Assembly (NCBI RefSeq): GCF_024362325.1
Contig: NZ_CP101497.1
Location: 2,589,679-2,653,678, forward strand
Reading direction: 5' to 3'
From: Microcella humidisoli
GTDB taxonomy: Bacteria > Actinomycetota > Actinomycetes > Actinomycetales > Microbacteriaceae
DNA length: 64,000 nt
The translations under genes were made by a program, and so were the position numbers. Positions 1-10,315 of this stretch are shown piece after piece. The notes beneath the pieces are model-generated. The model had not been told where the DNA came from. It ran no database searches and saw only the letters and a program-made list of their open reading frames with translations. The first letter of the stretch is position 1; the number at the start of each line of letters is the position of its first letter.

Positions 1-155
1 CGCTCACCCCAGCTGGAGTACCAGCCCCGACGGGGGCGGTTGAGCGATCCGGCCCTCAGCGCTCGGCGCAGATCGTGGTCGGTAGCGCCGAGCTCGTGCA
101 GCCGGCGTCGGTCGAGAGCGCCGCCGTGGCGGGCGACGAGGTGCGCAGCATCCAT
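1..155 (-). CDS. AbiEi-type HTH protein, N-terminal fragment (cut by window edge)
   Basis: Reading leftward from an ATG at 153-155 gives 51 residues that run off the window. They begin MDAAHLVARHGGALDRRRL and continue with a pattern ending RAGSLNRPRRGWYSS. This is the winged-helix start typical of AbiEi-family antitoxin-like proteins, which in Microbacteriaceae are often fused to a DUF559 endonuclease-like domain. The rest is outside the window, so antitoxin function is only a family label. The gene lies downstream of glyS on the same strand, and a paired repeat sits in the gap. Confidence 0.6.
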   Translation of the reverse strand, partial: MDAAHLVARHGGALDRRRLHELGATDHDLRRALRAGSLNRPRRGWYSSWGE

Positions 156-261
156 GGCCGCAGGATGCCCGGCGCGCGCACCCTGCCGACCGCCAGCTCT
201 GCTCCCGCACGTGCGGCAGCGCGACCCGCCCCGTGTGAGGGACGCCCCGACCCCGGTGCGC

Positions 262-358
262 TTCCACAATTCAGGAGACGGCGACGGTGAGTGCGCCCGA
301 CACGCCGACCAGGGCCCGCGGATGCCCTCCCGAGCGCCGCGACTCCTGAATTGTGGAG
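262..358. repeat. Paired inverted repeat 1
   Basis: Left arm TTCCACAATTCAGGAG (262-277) and right arm CTCCTGAATTGTGGAG (343-358) are separated by 65 nt. The left arm differs from consensus only at its first base. The pair lies in the gap between glyS (stop at 400) and the HTH gene that starts at 155. See the finding on the whole family. Confidence 0.95.
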
Positions 359-399
359 ACCGGCGCGGGTCGGGGGTCGGGCGGCGCAGGCCGCGCGGG

Positions 400-1785
<1,386 letters not shown>

Positions 1786-1885
1786 GGGGAGGTCTCCAAT
1801 TCCGGCCGAGCTGGATGCCCGGCGCCGAGTAACGCAATGCCGAGAAGTCTACTGATCACGGGTCGTGTAGCCGCGCGCTCGCGGG

Positions 1886-2680
1886 CTACGCGGAAGGAGC
1901 ATCCACCGCCCCGCCGAAGCGGCGGTCGCGGCGCGCGTAGTCCTCGATGGCATCCCACAGGTGCCGCCGCCGGAAGTCGGGCCAGAGCGTGTTGAGGAAG
2001 ACCATCTCGGCGTAGGCGCTCTGCCAGAGCATGAAGTTGCTCGTGCGCTGCTCGCCGCTGGATCGCACGAAGAGGTCGACGTCCGGCTGGTCGGGCTCGT
2101 AGAGGTGCTTCGCGATCGAGCGCTCGGTGATGCGCGCGGGGTCGATGCGACCGGCCGTGACGTCGGCGGCGAGGGCGCGTACGGCATCCACGAGTTCGAT
2201 GCGGCCGCCGTAGTTAACGCACATCGTCAGGGTGAGGCCCGTGTTGCCAGCCGTGCGGGCCTGGGCCTCTTCGAGCTCGCTGATGACGCTGCGCCACAGG
2301 CGCGGGCGGCGGCCGGCCCAGCGGATGCGCACGTTCCAGGCATCAAGCTGGTCACGGCGGCGGCGCAGCACCTCGCGGTTGAAGCCCATGAGGAAGCGCA
2401 CCTCGTCGGGGCTGCGGCTCCAATTCTCAGTGCTGAAGGCGTAGACGCTCAGGTGCTGCACGCCGATCTGCACGGCACCGGCAACGACATCGAGCAGGCT
2501 CGCCTCGCCCGCGCGATGGCCCTCGACGCGCGTGAGGCCCTGGCGGTTGGCCCAGCGGCCGTTGCCGTCCATGACGATGGCGACGTGCTGCGGCACGAGT
2601 TCTCTCCGCAATTCAGGAGGCTGCTCGCCCGTCCAGTCAATCGGGCGCAGCGGTTCGGCGTGTCGCGGCTCCCTGCTCAC
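1886..2680 (-). CDS. uppS: Isoprenyl (undecaprenyl/decaprenyl) diphosphate synthase
   Basis: Makes the long-chain polyprenyl diphosphate that becomes the lipid carrier for peptidoglycan precursors. The 264 residues contain the family motifs [13 protein letters not shown] (catalytic Asp) near residue 31, [15 protein letters not shown], and [15 protein letters not shown] near the C-terminus. The GTG start at 2678-2680 overlaps the recO stop (GTGA), so the two are probably translationally coupled. One arm of paired repeat 2 falls inside the N-terminal codons and is read as PPELRRE, ahead of the catalytic core. Confidence 0.96.
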   Translation of the reverse strand: MSREPRHAEPLRPIDWTGEQPPELRRELVPQHVAIVMDGNGRWANRQGLTRVEGHRAGEASLLDVVAGAVQIGVQHLSVYAFSTENWSRSPDEVRFLMGFNREVLRRRRDQLDAWNVRIRWAGRRPRLWRSVISELEEAQARTAGNTGLTLTMCVNYGGRIELVDAVRALAADVTAGRIDPARITERSIAKHLYEPDQPDVDLFVRSSGEQRTSNFMLWQSAYAEMVFLNTLWPDFRRRHLWDAIEDYARRDRRFGGAVDAPSA

Positions 2681-2701
2681 GCCGACTCCTGAATTGTGGA
2701 G
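2604..2701. repeat. Paired inverted repeat 2 (spans the recO/uppS overlap)
   Basis: Left arm CTCCGCAATTCAGGAG (2604-2619) carries one A-to-G change that would still form a G-U pair. Right arm CTCCTGAATTGTGGAG is at 2686-2701, and the spacer is 66 nt. Both arms are coding: the left lies in the uppS N-terminal codons and the right in the last recO codons, read STIQES. Confidence 0.95.
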
Positions 2702-3498
2702 GCCGCCGCGGCGGCGTGGGCCAGGTCGCGGTCGGCCTCGCGCTCCGCCTCGCGCGCGTCGTACCGCGCGTCGTGGCGGTCGACGTGCGGCAGCGACCGC
2801 AACCCGCGCTCGAGGTGGAACTGCGCGTAGGCCGCGACGATGCCGTTGGCCTGGGCCCGCGCGCGCTCGGAGGCAGCCTCCGCGGTGGCCCAGTCACCCG
2901 TGAGCAGGGCGGCGAGCAGCTCGCGCGTCTCGGTGCTGAGTCTTGGGGCGCCGGGCGGGGCGACCTCGTCGGCCACCATGCCTCCCAGCTGCACTACGAA
3001 TGCGCTGTGGGGGCCGGGCGCGCCGGTGACGGCGCAGTCGCCGAAGGTCGGCGCCCATCCCGCGATCGACAGCGACCGCAGCAGGTAGCTGTCGAGCGTC
3101 AGGCCGGGCGGATGATCGCCTCGGGCCAGCGACCGCAGCGCGCCGACCAGCAGCAGGTACTGCTGCACTCCCCCGCCGTCGTCGCCCGTGACGCGGTCGG
3201 CCGTCTCGACCATGACGTTGGCGGCCGTGTAGCTGCCGTAGTCGGCCGAAATCTCGGCGCCATATGACCCGAGGCTCTCGGCCTGCTGCACGATGTCGAG
3301 GCTGCGGCCGGCGTAGAGCTGCACGTCGGCGACCATGAACGGCTCGAGGCGCGCGCCGAACTTGCTCGCCGTGCGCCGCACCCCTTTGGCCACCGCGCGG
3401 ATCTTGCCGTGATTGCGGCTGAGCATCGTGACGATGCGGTCGGCTTCGCCCAGCTTGTGGGTACGCAGCACGACGATCTCGTCACGGTAGGTCGGCAC
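2677..3498 (-). CDS. recO: DNA repair protein RecO
   Basis: Mediator that helps load RecA on gapped DNA through RecR and SSB. The 273 residues begin [20 protein letters not shown], the typical N-terminal OB-fold opening, followed by [19 protein letters not shown] chose the GTG at 3496-3498 because homology starts there; an ATG at 3576 would begin inside repeat 3. The C-terminus ends [11 protein letters not shown], where STIQES is encoded by a repeat arm. The gene overlaps uppS by 4 bp. Confidence 0.93.
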   Translation of the reverse strand: MPTYRDEIVVLRTHKLGEADRIVTMLSRNHGKIRAVAKGVRRTASKFGARLEPFMVADVQLYAGRSLDIVQQAESLGSYGAEISADYGSYTAANVMVETADRVTGDDGGGVQQYLLLVGALRSLARGDHPPGLTLDSYLLRSLSIAGWAPTFGDCAVTGAPGPHSAFVVQLGGMVADEVAPPGAPRLSTETRELLAALLTGDWATAEAASERARAQANGIVAAYAQFHLERGLRSLPHVDRHDARYDAREAEREADRDLAHAAAAASTIQESA

Positions 3499-3570
3499 CG
3501 CTCCAGTATCCCGCGCGCGGGTGCGAACGGGCCCGACGGCGCGGCGGGCATCCGCGATTCGCGCGCTCTT

Positions 3571-3678
3571 CTCCACAATTCAGGAGAATCGGCGGATGCT
3601 CAGCCCAACCCGCGCAACGAGGCCGCTGATTCGGCGAGCTCACGCACCGCGGTGTCGAGCGACTCCTGAATTGTGGAG
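3571..3678. repeat. Paired inverted repeat 3
   Basis: Left arm CTCCACAATTCAGGAG (3571-3586) and right arm CTCCTGAATTGTGGAG (3663-3678) have a 76-nt spacer. Outside the arms, TTC and GAA extend the pairing by 3 bp. The right arm is inside the 3' end of the cysteine desulfurase gene (read STIQES), while the left is between that gene's stop and recO. Confidence 0.95.
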
Positions 3679-4754
3679 AAGCCCCAGCTGAAGCGCACCG
3701 CGGTGCGGGCGGTGTCGGGGTCGTAGTCCATCGCGAGCAGCACGGGTGAGGGCTCGTCGCGGCCGGCCGCGCACGCCGAGCCGCTCGAGGCGAGGATGCC
3801 GCGGTCGTCGAGCGCGATGAGCAGCGGCTCGCCGCCGATGCCCGGCACGACGAACGAGGCGTGGCATGGCAGGCGGCGGGACGGGTGGCCGGTGAGGCGC
3901 GCGCCCGGCACGGTCGCGAGCACCTGCGCGATGAAGGCGTCGCGCCGCGCCTCGAGGGCGGCGAGCGGATGCGCCTCGCGCTCGGCCTCCGCGAGTTCCA
4001 GCGCGACGGCGAGTCCCACGGCTCCGGCCACGTTCTCCGTGCCCGAGCGGCGGTCGCGCTCCTGCCCCCCGCCGTGGATGAGCGGCTCGATCGCCGCGCC
4101 CGTCGGCAGCAGCAGCGCGCCGACCCCCTTCGGGGCGCCGAGCTTGTGCCCCGAGATCGTGACGGCGTCGAGCGCGGCGAGCCCGGCCAGCGGATACCAG
4201 CCGGCGTACTGCACGGCGTCGGTGTGCACGAGGGCGCCCACGGCGCGCGCGGCCGCGAGCACCGCGTCGAGCGGCTGGAGGGTTCCCACCTCGTTGTTGG
4301 CGGCCTGCACGCTCACGAGCGCCGTGCCGGGTCGGAGGGCGGCGATCGCGGCATCAGCATCCACGACGCCGTCGGCGTCAACCGGGATGCGCCCGACCTC
4401 CACGCCGTGCCACCGCTCGAGGTACGCCGCCGACTCGAGCACGGCCTCGTGCTCGATCGCGCTGACGAGCACGTGCCGGTCGCGTCCGCGCGCGATGGCC
4501 GCGAGCGTGAGGCCGATGACGGCGAGGTTGTCGGATTCGGTGCCGCCGCTCGTGAAGACGACCTGCGCCGGGCGCACGCCGGCGAGTCGGGCGATGCGCG
4601 AGCGGGCATCCGCGAGGGCGTCGGCGGCGCGGCGGCCGAGCGCGTGCGTCGACGAGGGGTTGCCGTGATCCCCCGTGAGCCACGGCCACATCGCCTCGAG
4701 CACCTCGCGGCGGGTCGCGGTCGTCGCCGCCTGGTCGAGATCGATGAGGGTCAT
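3600..4754 (-). CDS. Cysteine desulfurase (NifS/IscS class, probably serving NadA)
   Basis: PLP enzyme that removes sulfur from cysteine for Fe-S assembly. The 384 residues show the PLP lysine in SGHKLGAPKGVGALL, the active-site loop SSGSACAAGRDEPSPVL, and NNEVGTLQPL. It lies 9 nt after nadC in an nrtR-nadA-nadB-nadC run, and NadA needs a [4Fe-4S] cluster, so a role in maturing NadA is a reasonable inference. The sequence GFSTIQESLDT near the C-terminus is partly repeat-encoded. A tRNA-thiolation (MnmA partner) role is the main alternative. Confidence 0.9.
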   Translation of the reverse strand: MTLIDLDQAATTATRREVLEAMWPWLTGDHGNPSSTHALGRRAADALADARSRIARLAGVRPAQVVFTSGGTESDNLAVIGLTLAAIARGRDRHVLVSAIEHEAVLESAAYLERWHGVEVGRIPVDADGVVDADAAIAALRPGTALVSVQAANNEVGTLQPLDAVLAAARAVGALVHTDAVQYAGWYPLAGLAALDAVTISGHKLGAPKGVGALLLPTGAAIEPLIHGGGQERDRRSGTENVAGAVGLAVALELAEAEREAHPLAALEARRDAFIAQVLATVPGARLTGHPSRRLPCHASFVVPGIGGEPLLIALDDRGILASSGSACAAGRDEPSPVLLAMDYDPDTARTAVRFSWGFSTIQESLDTAVRELAESAASLRGLG

Positions 4755-4763
4755 GGATGCTCG

Positions 4764-5684
4764 CTAGCGCGCGCCGCCCGCATCGCCACCCGATCCGGGA
4801 GTGATCTCGATGTCGAGCCCCAGGTCGAGCGCCGGGGCGCTGTGCGTGAGCGCGCCGACCGAGATGACGTCGACACCCGTCTCGGCGATCGCGCGCACGC
4901 TGTCGAGGCTCACGCCGCCGCTCGCCTCGACGATCGCGCGGCCCGCGATGAGCGCGACACCCGCGCGCAGGTCGTCGAGCGCGAAGTTGTCGAGCATGAT
5001 CGTGTCGGGGTCGGCCGCGATCACGGCGGGCAGCTGATCGAGCCGATCGACCTCGACCTCGAGGTGCATGGTGTGCGGGATGCGCGAGCGCACGGCGCGG
5101 ATCGCTTGAGTGAGATCGAGTCCCTCCGCCATCAGCACGGCGAGGTGGTTGTCTTTTAGCATCACGGCGTCGCTCAGCGAGAAGCGGTGGTTGTGGCCGC
5201 CGCCGGCGCGCACGGCCGCCTTCTCGAGCACGCGAAGCCCCGGCGTGGTCTTGCGCGTGTCGACGAGGCGCACCGGTTCGCCGGATGCGGAGGCCGCGCC
5301 CGCGACCGCGTCGACGTAGCGGCGCGTGAGGGTCGCGACGCCGCTCAGCCGTTGCGCGAGGTTGAGGGCGACCCGCTCACCGCGCAGGATTCCCCGCGCG
5401 GGGCCCGTGATCGTGGCAACAACCGCGCCCGGCGTCAGCGGGTCGCCGTCGGCGAGGTGCCGCTCGACGACAAGGGTCGGATCGACGCGCGTGAACGCGA
5501 GTTCGAGCGCCAGGCCGCCGGCGAGCACGCCGTCGACGCGGCTGACGATGCGCGCGGTGGCCGTCGCGCCCGCGGGGATCGCGGCCTCGCTCGTGGCGTC
5601 GCCCCAGGGCGCATCCTCGTCGAGCGCGCGATCGACGATCGCCGTGACGGCCGCGAGGGTCGCGCCGCTGAGCTCGTCGCTCAT
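4764..5684 (-). CDS. nadC: Nicotinate-nucleotide diphosphorylase (carboxylating)
   Basis: Quinolinate phosphoribosyltransferase, which converts quinolinate and PRPP to nicotinate mononucleotide. The 306 residues include the signature DTRKTTPGLRVLEK and the substrate loop GGGHNHR, with DNFALDD and SGGVSLDSVRAIAETGVD near the C-terminus. I chose the ATG at 5682-5684 (MSDELSG), which overlaps the nadB stop by 4 bp. It is the third step enzyme in the nadABC run. Confidence 0.97.
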   Translation of the reverse strand: MSDELSGATLAAVTAIVDRALDEDAPWGDATSEAAIPAGATATARIVSRVDGVLAGGLALELAFTRVDPTLVVERHLADGDPLTPGAVVATITGPARGILRGERVALNLAQRLSGVATLTRRYVDAVAGAASASGEPVRLVDTRKTTPGLRVLEKAAVRAGGGHNHRFSLSDAVMLKDNHLAVLMAEGLDLTQAIRAVRSRIPHTMHLEVEVDRLDQLPAVIAADPDTIMLDNFALDDLRAGVALIAGRAIVEASGGVSLDSVRAIAETGVDVISVGALTHSAPALDLGLDIEITPGSGGDAGGAR

Positions 5685-7339
5685 GCCGGCACCTCCGTGC
5701 GAGCATCCGATCTCCACAATTCAGGAGAATCGGCATCGGGGCGCACGACGACACGCCGCACGCGCTGCGCGGGGTCGGTCGACGGGAAGTCGTGGCGCCA
5801 GTGGGCGCCGCGCGATTCGGTGCGCGCGAGCGCGGCCGCGGCGGTCAGGCGCGCGAGCGGCAGCAGCGAGCGGGCCTCGTCGTCGGCGGGCCGGGCATCC
5901 CCGAGTTCTCGGGCAAAATCGGCCATTTCGTCGCCCGTGCGCTCGAGACCGAGGGCCTGCCAAGCGCGGTCGCGGATGCGGTCGGCCGTCCAAGGGACTC
6001 CTCCGGCGAGCAGGGCATCGGGTGCCATCGCACGGCTCACCGGCACCGGGGTGTCGAGCTGATCGGTCGGCAACGACTCCTGAATTGTGGAGACGCGCGC
6101 GGCGGCCGGGGCGGGCGGCGCGGCCGCGAGGGCGGGCAGGGGCAGCGCCGGCACCGAGCCCGCGGGGCCGACGGCGTCACCCGCGCGCCACCCGACGACG
6201 AGGGCCTCGAGCAGCGAGTTGGAGGCGAGGCGGTTGGCACCGTGCACGCCCGTCGACCCGGTTTCGCCCACAGCGAACAGGCCGGGAACCGTCGTGCGGC
6301 CATCCATGTCGGTGAGCGCGCCGCCCATCGCGTAGTGCGCGGCGGGCGTGACGGGCACGGGCTGACGCGCCCAGTCGACGCCGGTCGCGCGCACGAGCGC
6401 GTCGATCGTCGGGAAGCGCTCGGCGAGCACGGCGGCGCCGAGCATCGTCGCGTCGAGCAGCACCGGCTGGCCATCCTGCGCCCGCATCTGGCGGGCGATC
6501 GCGCGCGCCACGATGTCGCGCGGCGCGAGCTCGGCTCGCGGGTCGACCTCGAGCATGAAGCGGCGGCCCTCGGCGTCGAGCAGCGTCGCGCCCTCGCCGC
6601 GCACGGCTTCGGAGACGAGGCCTCCCCCGGCCAGCACGGTCGGGTGGAACTGCACGAACTCGAGGTCGGCGATCGCCGCGCCCGCCGCGTAGGCGAGGAT
6701 CACGCCATCACCGGTCGACACGGGCGGGTTGGTCGTGTGCCGGTAGAGCCGCCCGTTGCCGCCCGTCGCGAGCACGACGGCATCGGCCGCGACGTGCTCG
6801 ACCCCATCAGGCCCCTCTACGACCGCCCCGGCGATCGCCCCGTCGCGCACGATGAGCGAGGTCGCGCGAGCGAATTCTCGAGCCCGGATGCGCCCCTCGC
6901 GCACCGCGGCGGCCAGAGCCGTCTCGATCACGCGCCCGGTGGCATCTCCGCCCGCGTGCAGCACGCGCGCAACGGAGTGGGCGGCCTCGAGCCCGCGGGC
7001 CCAGCCGCTCACGTCGTCGAAGGGCGCAACGGCGCCCGCCGCCGGGTCGAAGGCCACCCCGAGGGCGACGAGGTCGTGCACCCGGGCGGGCCCCTCGGTG
7101 CAGAGGATATCGACGGCCGCGGGATCGCTCAGCCCGGCCCCGGCGATGAGCGTGTCGTGCGCGTGCAGCGCGGCCGAGTCGTCGGGGAACACGGCGGCCG
7201 CGATGCCGCCCTGCGCCCAGGCGGTCGAGCCGGCCGTGAGCACGTCTTTCGTGACGATCGTGACGTCGTGTCGGCGCGCGGCGCGCAGCGCGGCCACGAG
7301 GCCGGCCATGCCGCTGCCGATGACGAGGATGTGGGCCAT
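5681..7339 (-). CDS. nadB: L-aspartate oxidase
   Basis: FAD enzyme that oxidises aspartate to iminoaspartate for NadA. The 552 residues begin with a dinucleotide-binding motif, VIGSGMAGLVAALRAA, then GSTAWAQGGIAA, TGGNGRLYRHTTNPP, and GLFAVGETGSTGVHGANRLASN, which is diagnostic for the succinate dehydrogenase/NadB flavoprotein family. A C-terminal helical domain follows. Two repeat arms lie inside the gene: one gives STIQES at the linker between the FAD and C-terminal domains, the other gives SPELWRS just before the stop. The start is 3 nt after nadA. Confidence 0.97.
   Translation of the reverse strand: MAHILVIGSGMAGLVAALRAARRHDVTIVTKDVLTAGSTAWAQGGIAAAVFPDDSAALHAHDTLIAGAGLSDPAAVDILCTEGPARVHDLVALGVAFDPAAGAVAPFDDVSGWARGLEAAHSVARVLHAGGDATGRVIETALAAAVREGRIRAREFARATSLIVRDGAIAGAVVEGPDGVEHVAADAVVLATGGNGRLYRHTTNPPVSTGDGVILAYAAGAAIADLEFVQFHPTVLAGGGLVSEAVRGEGATLLDAEGRRFMLEVDPRAELAPRDIVARAIARQMRAQDGQPVLLDATMLGAAVLAERFPTIDALVRATGVDWARQPVPVTPAAHYAMGGALTDMDGRTTVPGLFAVGETGSTGVHGANRLASNSLLEALVVGWRAGDAVGPAGSVPALPLPALAAAPPAPAAARVSTIQESLPTDQLDTPVPVSRAMAPDALLAGGVPWTADRIRDRAWQALGLERTGDEMADFARELGDARPADDEARSLLPLARLTAAAALARTESRGAHWRHDFPSTDPAQRVRRVVVRPDADSPELWRSDARTEVPA
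5712..6092. repeat. Paired inverted repeat 4 (wide spacing, inside nadB)
   Basis: Left arm CTCCACAATTCAGGAG (5712-5727) and right arm CTCCTGAATTGTGGAG (6077-6092) keep the usual order but are 349 nt apart. The DNA between them encodes the ordinary NadB C-terminal domain. Confidence 0.92.
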
Positions 7340-7342
7340 GGC

Positions 7343-8629
7343 TCAGTCCCGCGGCTTCGCGGCGAGCATGCGCTCGAGGGCGAGCTTGGCGTCGGCTTGC
7401 ACGCCCGCGTCGACGACGATCTCGTTGACGACGCGGCCGGCCACGAGCTCCTCGAGCACCCAGGCGAGGTAGCCGGGGTGGATGCGGTACATCGTCGAGC
7501 ACGGGCAGATGACGGGGTCGAGGCAGAAGATCGTGTGCTGCGGGTATTCGGCCGCGAGCCGGTTGACCATGTTGACCTCGGTGCCGATGGCGAACGTGGT
7601 CGGCGACGTGGCGCCCGCGACGGCGCGCCGGATGTAATCGGTCGAGCCCGCCTCGTCGGCCGCATCCACGACCTCCATGGGGCATTCCGGGTGCACGACG
7701 ACCCGCACGCCGGGGTGCTCTGCGCGCGCCTTCTCGACCTGCCCGACCGTGAAGCGCTTGTGCACGCTGCAGAAGCCGTGCCACAGCACGACGCGGGCGT
7801 CGAGCAACTGCTGAGCGGTCGAGCCGCCGAGCGGCTTGCGCGGGTTCCACATGGGCATCTGCTCGAGCGGCACGCCCATGGCCTTGGCGGTGTTGCGACC
7901 GAGGTGCTGGTCGGGGAAGAACAGCACGCGCTGCCCGCGCTCGAAGGCCCACTCGAGCACGGTCTTGGCGTTCGAGGACGTGCACACGATGCCGCCGTTC
8001 GCGCCGCAGAACGCCTTGAGCGCGGCGGAGGAGTTCATGTACGTCACGGGGATGATCGGCGCGCGGCCCTCGGCGTCGGGCTCCGAACCGTAGACCGAGA
8101 GCAGCTCGTCCCACGCCGCTTGCACCGAGTCGATGTCGGCCATATCGGCCATCGAGCATCCCGCGGCCAGATTCGGCAGGATGACGCGCTGCGAATCGCG
8201 CGCAAGGATGTCGGCCGTCTCGGCCATGAAATGCACGCCGCAGAACACGATGTACTCGGCGTCGGGCTTCGTGAGGGCGGCGTTGGCGAGCTGGAACGAG
8301 TCGCCGAGGAAGTCGGCGTGCTGCACGACCTCGTCGCGCTGGTAGAAGTGGCCGAGGATCACGAGGCGGTCGCCGAGCGCCTCTTTCGCGGCACGGATGC
8401 GCGCGTGCAGCTCGTCGTTCGAGGCGTCTTGGTACTCCCGCGGCAGGGCGCCCTGGCGCGGTGACCCGGTGGGGATGACGTCGTGCATCGACGAGCCGGG
8501 GCCGTAGCCGGGCACGGAGTCGAAGGCCCACGGGCCCTGGTCGAGCTCGGGGGTGCAGGTCTCGCCCGGCGCCTGGCCGTTCGTGATCAGGCGGATGGTC
8601 GTGGCGACGGAGGCGTCGATGGCGGTCAT
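7343..8629 (-). CDS. nadA: Quinolinate synthase
   Basis: [4Fe-4S] enzyme that condenses iminoaspartate with dihydroxyacetone phosphate to quinolinate. The 428 residues (the long actinobacterial form) contain VILGHFYQRDEVVQ, the cluster cysteine region FCGVHFMAETADIL, GGIVCTSSNAKTVL, HPECPMEVV and DPVICPCSTMYRIHP. The ATG at 8627-8629 overlaps the nrtR stop by 4 bp, consistent with a single regulated transcript. Confidence 0.97.
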   Translation of the reverse strand: MTAIDASVATTIRLITNGQAPGETCTPELDQGPWAFDSVPGYGPGSSMHDVIPTGSPRQGALPREYQDASNDELHARIRAAKEALGDRLVILGHFYQRDEVVQHADFLGDSFQLANAALTKPDAEYIVFCGVHFMAETADILARDSQRVILPNLAAGCSMADMADIDSVQAAWDELLSVYGSEPDAEGRAPIIPVTYMNSSAALKAFCGANGGIVCTSSNAKTVLEWAFERGQRVLFFPDQHLGRNTAKAMGVPLEQMPMWNPRKPLGGSTAQQLLDARVVLWHGFCSVHKRFTVGQVEKARAEHPGVRVVVHPECPMEVVDAADEAGSTDYIRRAVAGATSPTTFAIGTEVNMVNRLAAEYPQHTIFCLDPVICPCSTMYRIHPGYLAWVLEELVAGRVVNEIVVDAGVQADAKLALERMLAAKPRD

Positions 8630-9348
8630 GCGGAGTTCCTCAGGTCGGGCCGGACCGCGCCCGTGGCGCGGCGGCTCAGGGGGCCGGCGTCGACCAGGTC
8701 GACGGCGCCGGTGTAGCGGTAGAGGCGCGGAGGGCGGTGGCGGCCGCCCGTGACGACCTCGCCCGTGGGCTCGATGACGCCGCTCGTCTCCATCTGGCGC
8801 CGGAAGTTCGCGGGATCGAGAGGCTTGCGCAGCACGGCCTCATACACCTCGCGCAGCTCGGCGAGGGTGAACCGCGGGCCGAGGAAGGCGTGGGCGATGC
8901 GGGAGTACTCCATCTTCGTGCGCAGGCGCCAGAGGGCGTAGTCGACGATGAGGTTGTGGTCGAAGGCGAGGTCGGGCAGCTCGTCGGCGGCGAACCACCG
9001 CACGTTCTCGCCGAGGGTTACCCGCTCGGCCTCGTCGGGACGCACGAGCGCCCAGTAGACGATCGAGACCAAGCGCTGGTCGGGCGAGCGGTCGACGTCG
9101 CCGAAGGCGTAGAGCTGCTCGAGGTAGGTGGGCTCGAGGCGCGTCGTCTCGCCGAGGTTGCGGCGCGCCGCGCCCTCGAGGCTCTCGTCGACGCGCACCA
9201 TGCCGCCGGGCAGCGCCCAGCGGTCGAGGTAGGGGTCGCGCGTGCGGCGCACGAGCGGCAGCCAGACGCTCGGCGCGCCGGTCGCGTCGGCCCGCAGCGC
9301 GAAGATGACGGTCGAGACGGCGAGCCCCAGGCCGATCGTCGTGGTCAT
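8626..9348 (-). CDS. nrtR: NrtR-type Nudix transcriptional regulator of NAD synthesis
   Basis: 240 residues with an N-terminal Nudix fold and a C-terminal winged helix (LAELREVYEAVLRKPLDPANFRRQM), the architecture of NrtR repressors that sense ADP-ribose. The Nudix box GGMVRVDESLEGAARRNLGE has lost the REXXEE hydrolase core (it reads RRNLGE), as expected for a sensor rather than an enzyme. It is first in the run nrtR-nadA-nadB-nadC-desulfurase with 4-bp overlaps, so it probably controls its own operon. The start is ATG at 9346-9348 with GGAAGGAG just upstream. Confidence 0.88.
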   Translation of the reverse strand: MTTTIGLGLAVSTVIFALRADATGAPSVWLPLVRRTRDPYLDRWALPGGMVRVDESLEGAARRNLGETTRLEPTYLEQLYAFGDVDRSPDQRLVSIVYWALVRPDEAERVTLGENVRWFAADELPDLAFDHNLIVDYALWRLRTKMEYSRIAHAFLGPRFTLAELREVYEAVLRKPLDPANFRRQMETSGVIEPTGEVVTGGRHRPPRLYRYTGAVDLVDAGPLSRRATGAVRPDLRNSA

Positions 9349-9381
9349 GGATGCTCCTTCCGCTCGCAACCCCGTGTAACA

Positions 9382-9392
9382 GTCATGCTGAC
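9382..9392. promoter_or_regulatory. Candidate NrtR operator
   Basis: GTCATGCTGAC is an exact GTCA-N3-TGAC palindrome 34 nt upstream of the nrtR start, where a promoter for the nad run must lie. Regulator and site are next to each other, so autoregulation is plausible. The match to NrtR is inference, not a consensus I can verify. Confidence 0.4.
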
Positions 9393-9483
9393 CTGAACAG
9401 AGTCTAGCACTTCGGGTGTGCGTGACACGAACACGAGGGTTCCGCGGCGCGCGAGCCGAGCATCCACCCACCAGAATGGGCCT

Positions 9484-10311
9484 GTGGACGACCTCTTCGT
9501 GATCCCCCTCTGGGTCGACCTGCTCGCCGTCGGCATCGGCGCACTGCAGGGCGCGCTCTTCGCGGCGCAGTTCCGCGACCGCCGGCTCGACTGGCTCGGC
9601 GTCGCGATCATCGGCATCGTCGTCGGCTTCGGCGGCGGTCTGCTGCGCGACCTGCTGCTCGATGTGCCGCTCGCGCCCCTGCAGTCGAACTGGTACGTCG
9701 TCGTCGCCACGGGCGCGGCCCTGCTCGGCATGCTGCTCGAGCGGGTGTTCCGGCGCCTCAATCGCTTCATCACCGTGCTGGATGCCCTCACGATCGGCCT
9801 CTTCGGCGCGATCGGCACGACCAAGGCGCTCGCGCTCGGCCTGCCGGAGGTCGCGGCCGTGTTCGTCGGCGTGCTCGCCGCCGTCGGCGGGTCGATCTTG
9901 CGCGACCTGCTGCTGAACCTGCCGATCGCCCTCATGCACGTCGGGTCGCTCTACGCCGTCGCCGCGGCCGCCGGCTCGGGCACGATCGCCGTGCTGCTCG
10001 CGCTCGACGTCGACGTGCTGCTCGCCGGCGCCATCGGGGTCGCGATCACGTTCGGGGTGCGCGTCGCCTCCGTGCTGTTCGGCTGGAGCCTGCCCGAGCA
10101 GCGCGCGATCACTCGCCTGCCGAAGTTGCCCGCCCTGCCGAAGCGCGCCCGGCGCGACGAGGATGCCGCGGCTGAGCGCGGGCGCACGGTGACGACGGCC
10201 ACCGGGGTGATCCACCTGCACCCGACGACCTCGTCAATCCCCATCGTCGGCTCCGAGCCGCGGGCGCGTCGCCGCTCCCCCATCCCCGGCGCGAGCCAGC
10301 GGCGCGGGTGA
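9484..10311 (+). CDS. TRIC-type (UPF0126) membrane protein
   Basis: 275 residues with about seven hydrophobic segments and two repeated glycine-rich motifs, GFGGGLLRDLLL and AVGGSILRDLLLN, which mark the bacterial TRIC/YicG family of monovalent-cation channels. A polar basic tail of about 70 residues follows. I chose the GTG at 9484 because the preceding 22 codons are polar and unlike the family. It is divergent from nrtR and is followed after 4 nt by a sigma factor gene. Confidence 0.85.
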   Translation: MDDLFVIPLWVDLLAVGIGALQGALFAAQFRDRRLDWLGVAIIGIVVGFGGGLLRDLLLDVPLAPLQSNWYVVVATGAALLGMLLERVFRRLNRFITVLDALTIGLFGAIGTTKALALGLPEVAAVFVGVLAAVGGSILRDLLLNLPIALMHVGSLYAVAAAAGSGTIAVLLALDVDVLLAGAIGVAITFGVRVASVLFGWSLPEQRAITRLPKLPALPKRARRDEDAAAERGRTVTTATGVIHLHPTTSSIPIVGSEPRARRRSPIPGASQRRG

Positions 10312-10315
10312 GACA

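Noticed and set aside
5792..8464. Plus-strand 890-codon frame over nadB and nadA
   Set aside because: Antisense shadow: both minus-strand genes carry full sets of catalytic motifs.
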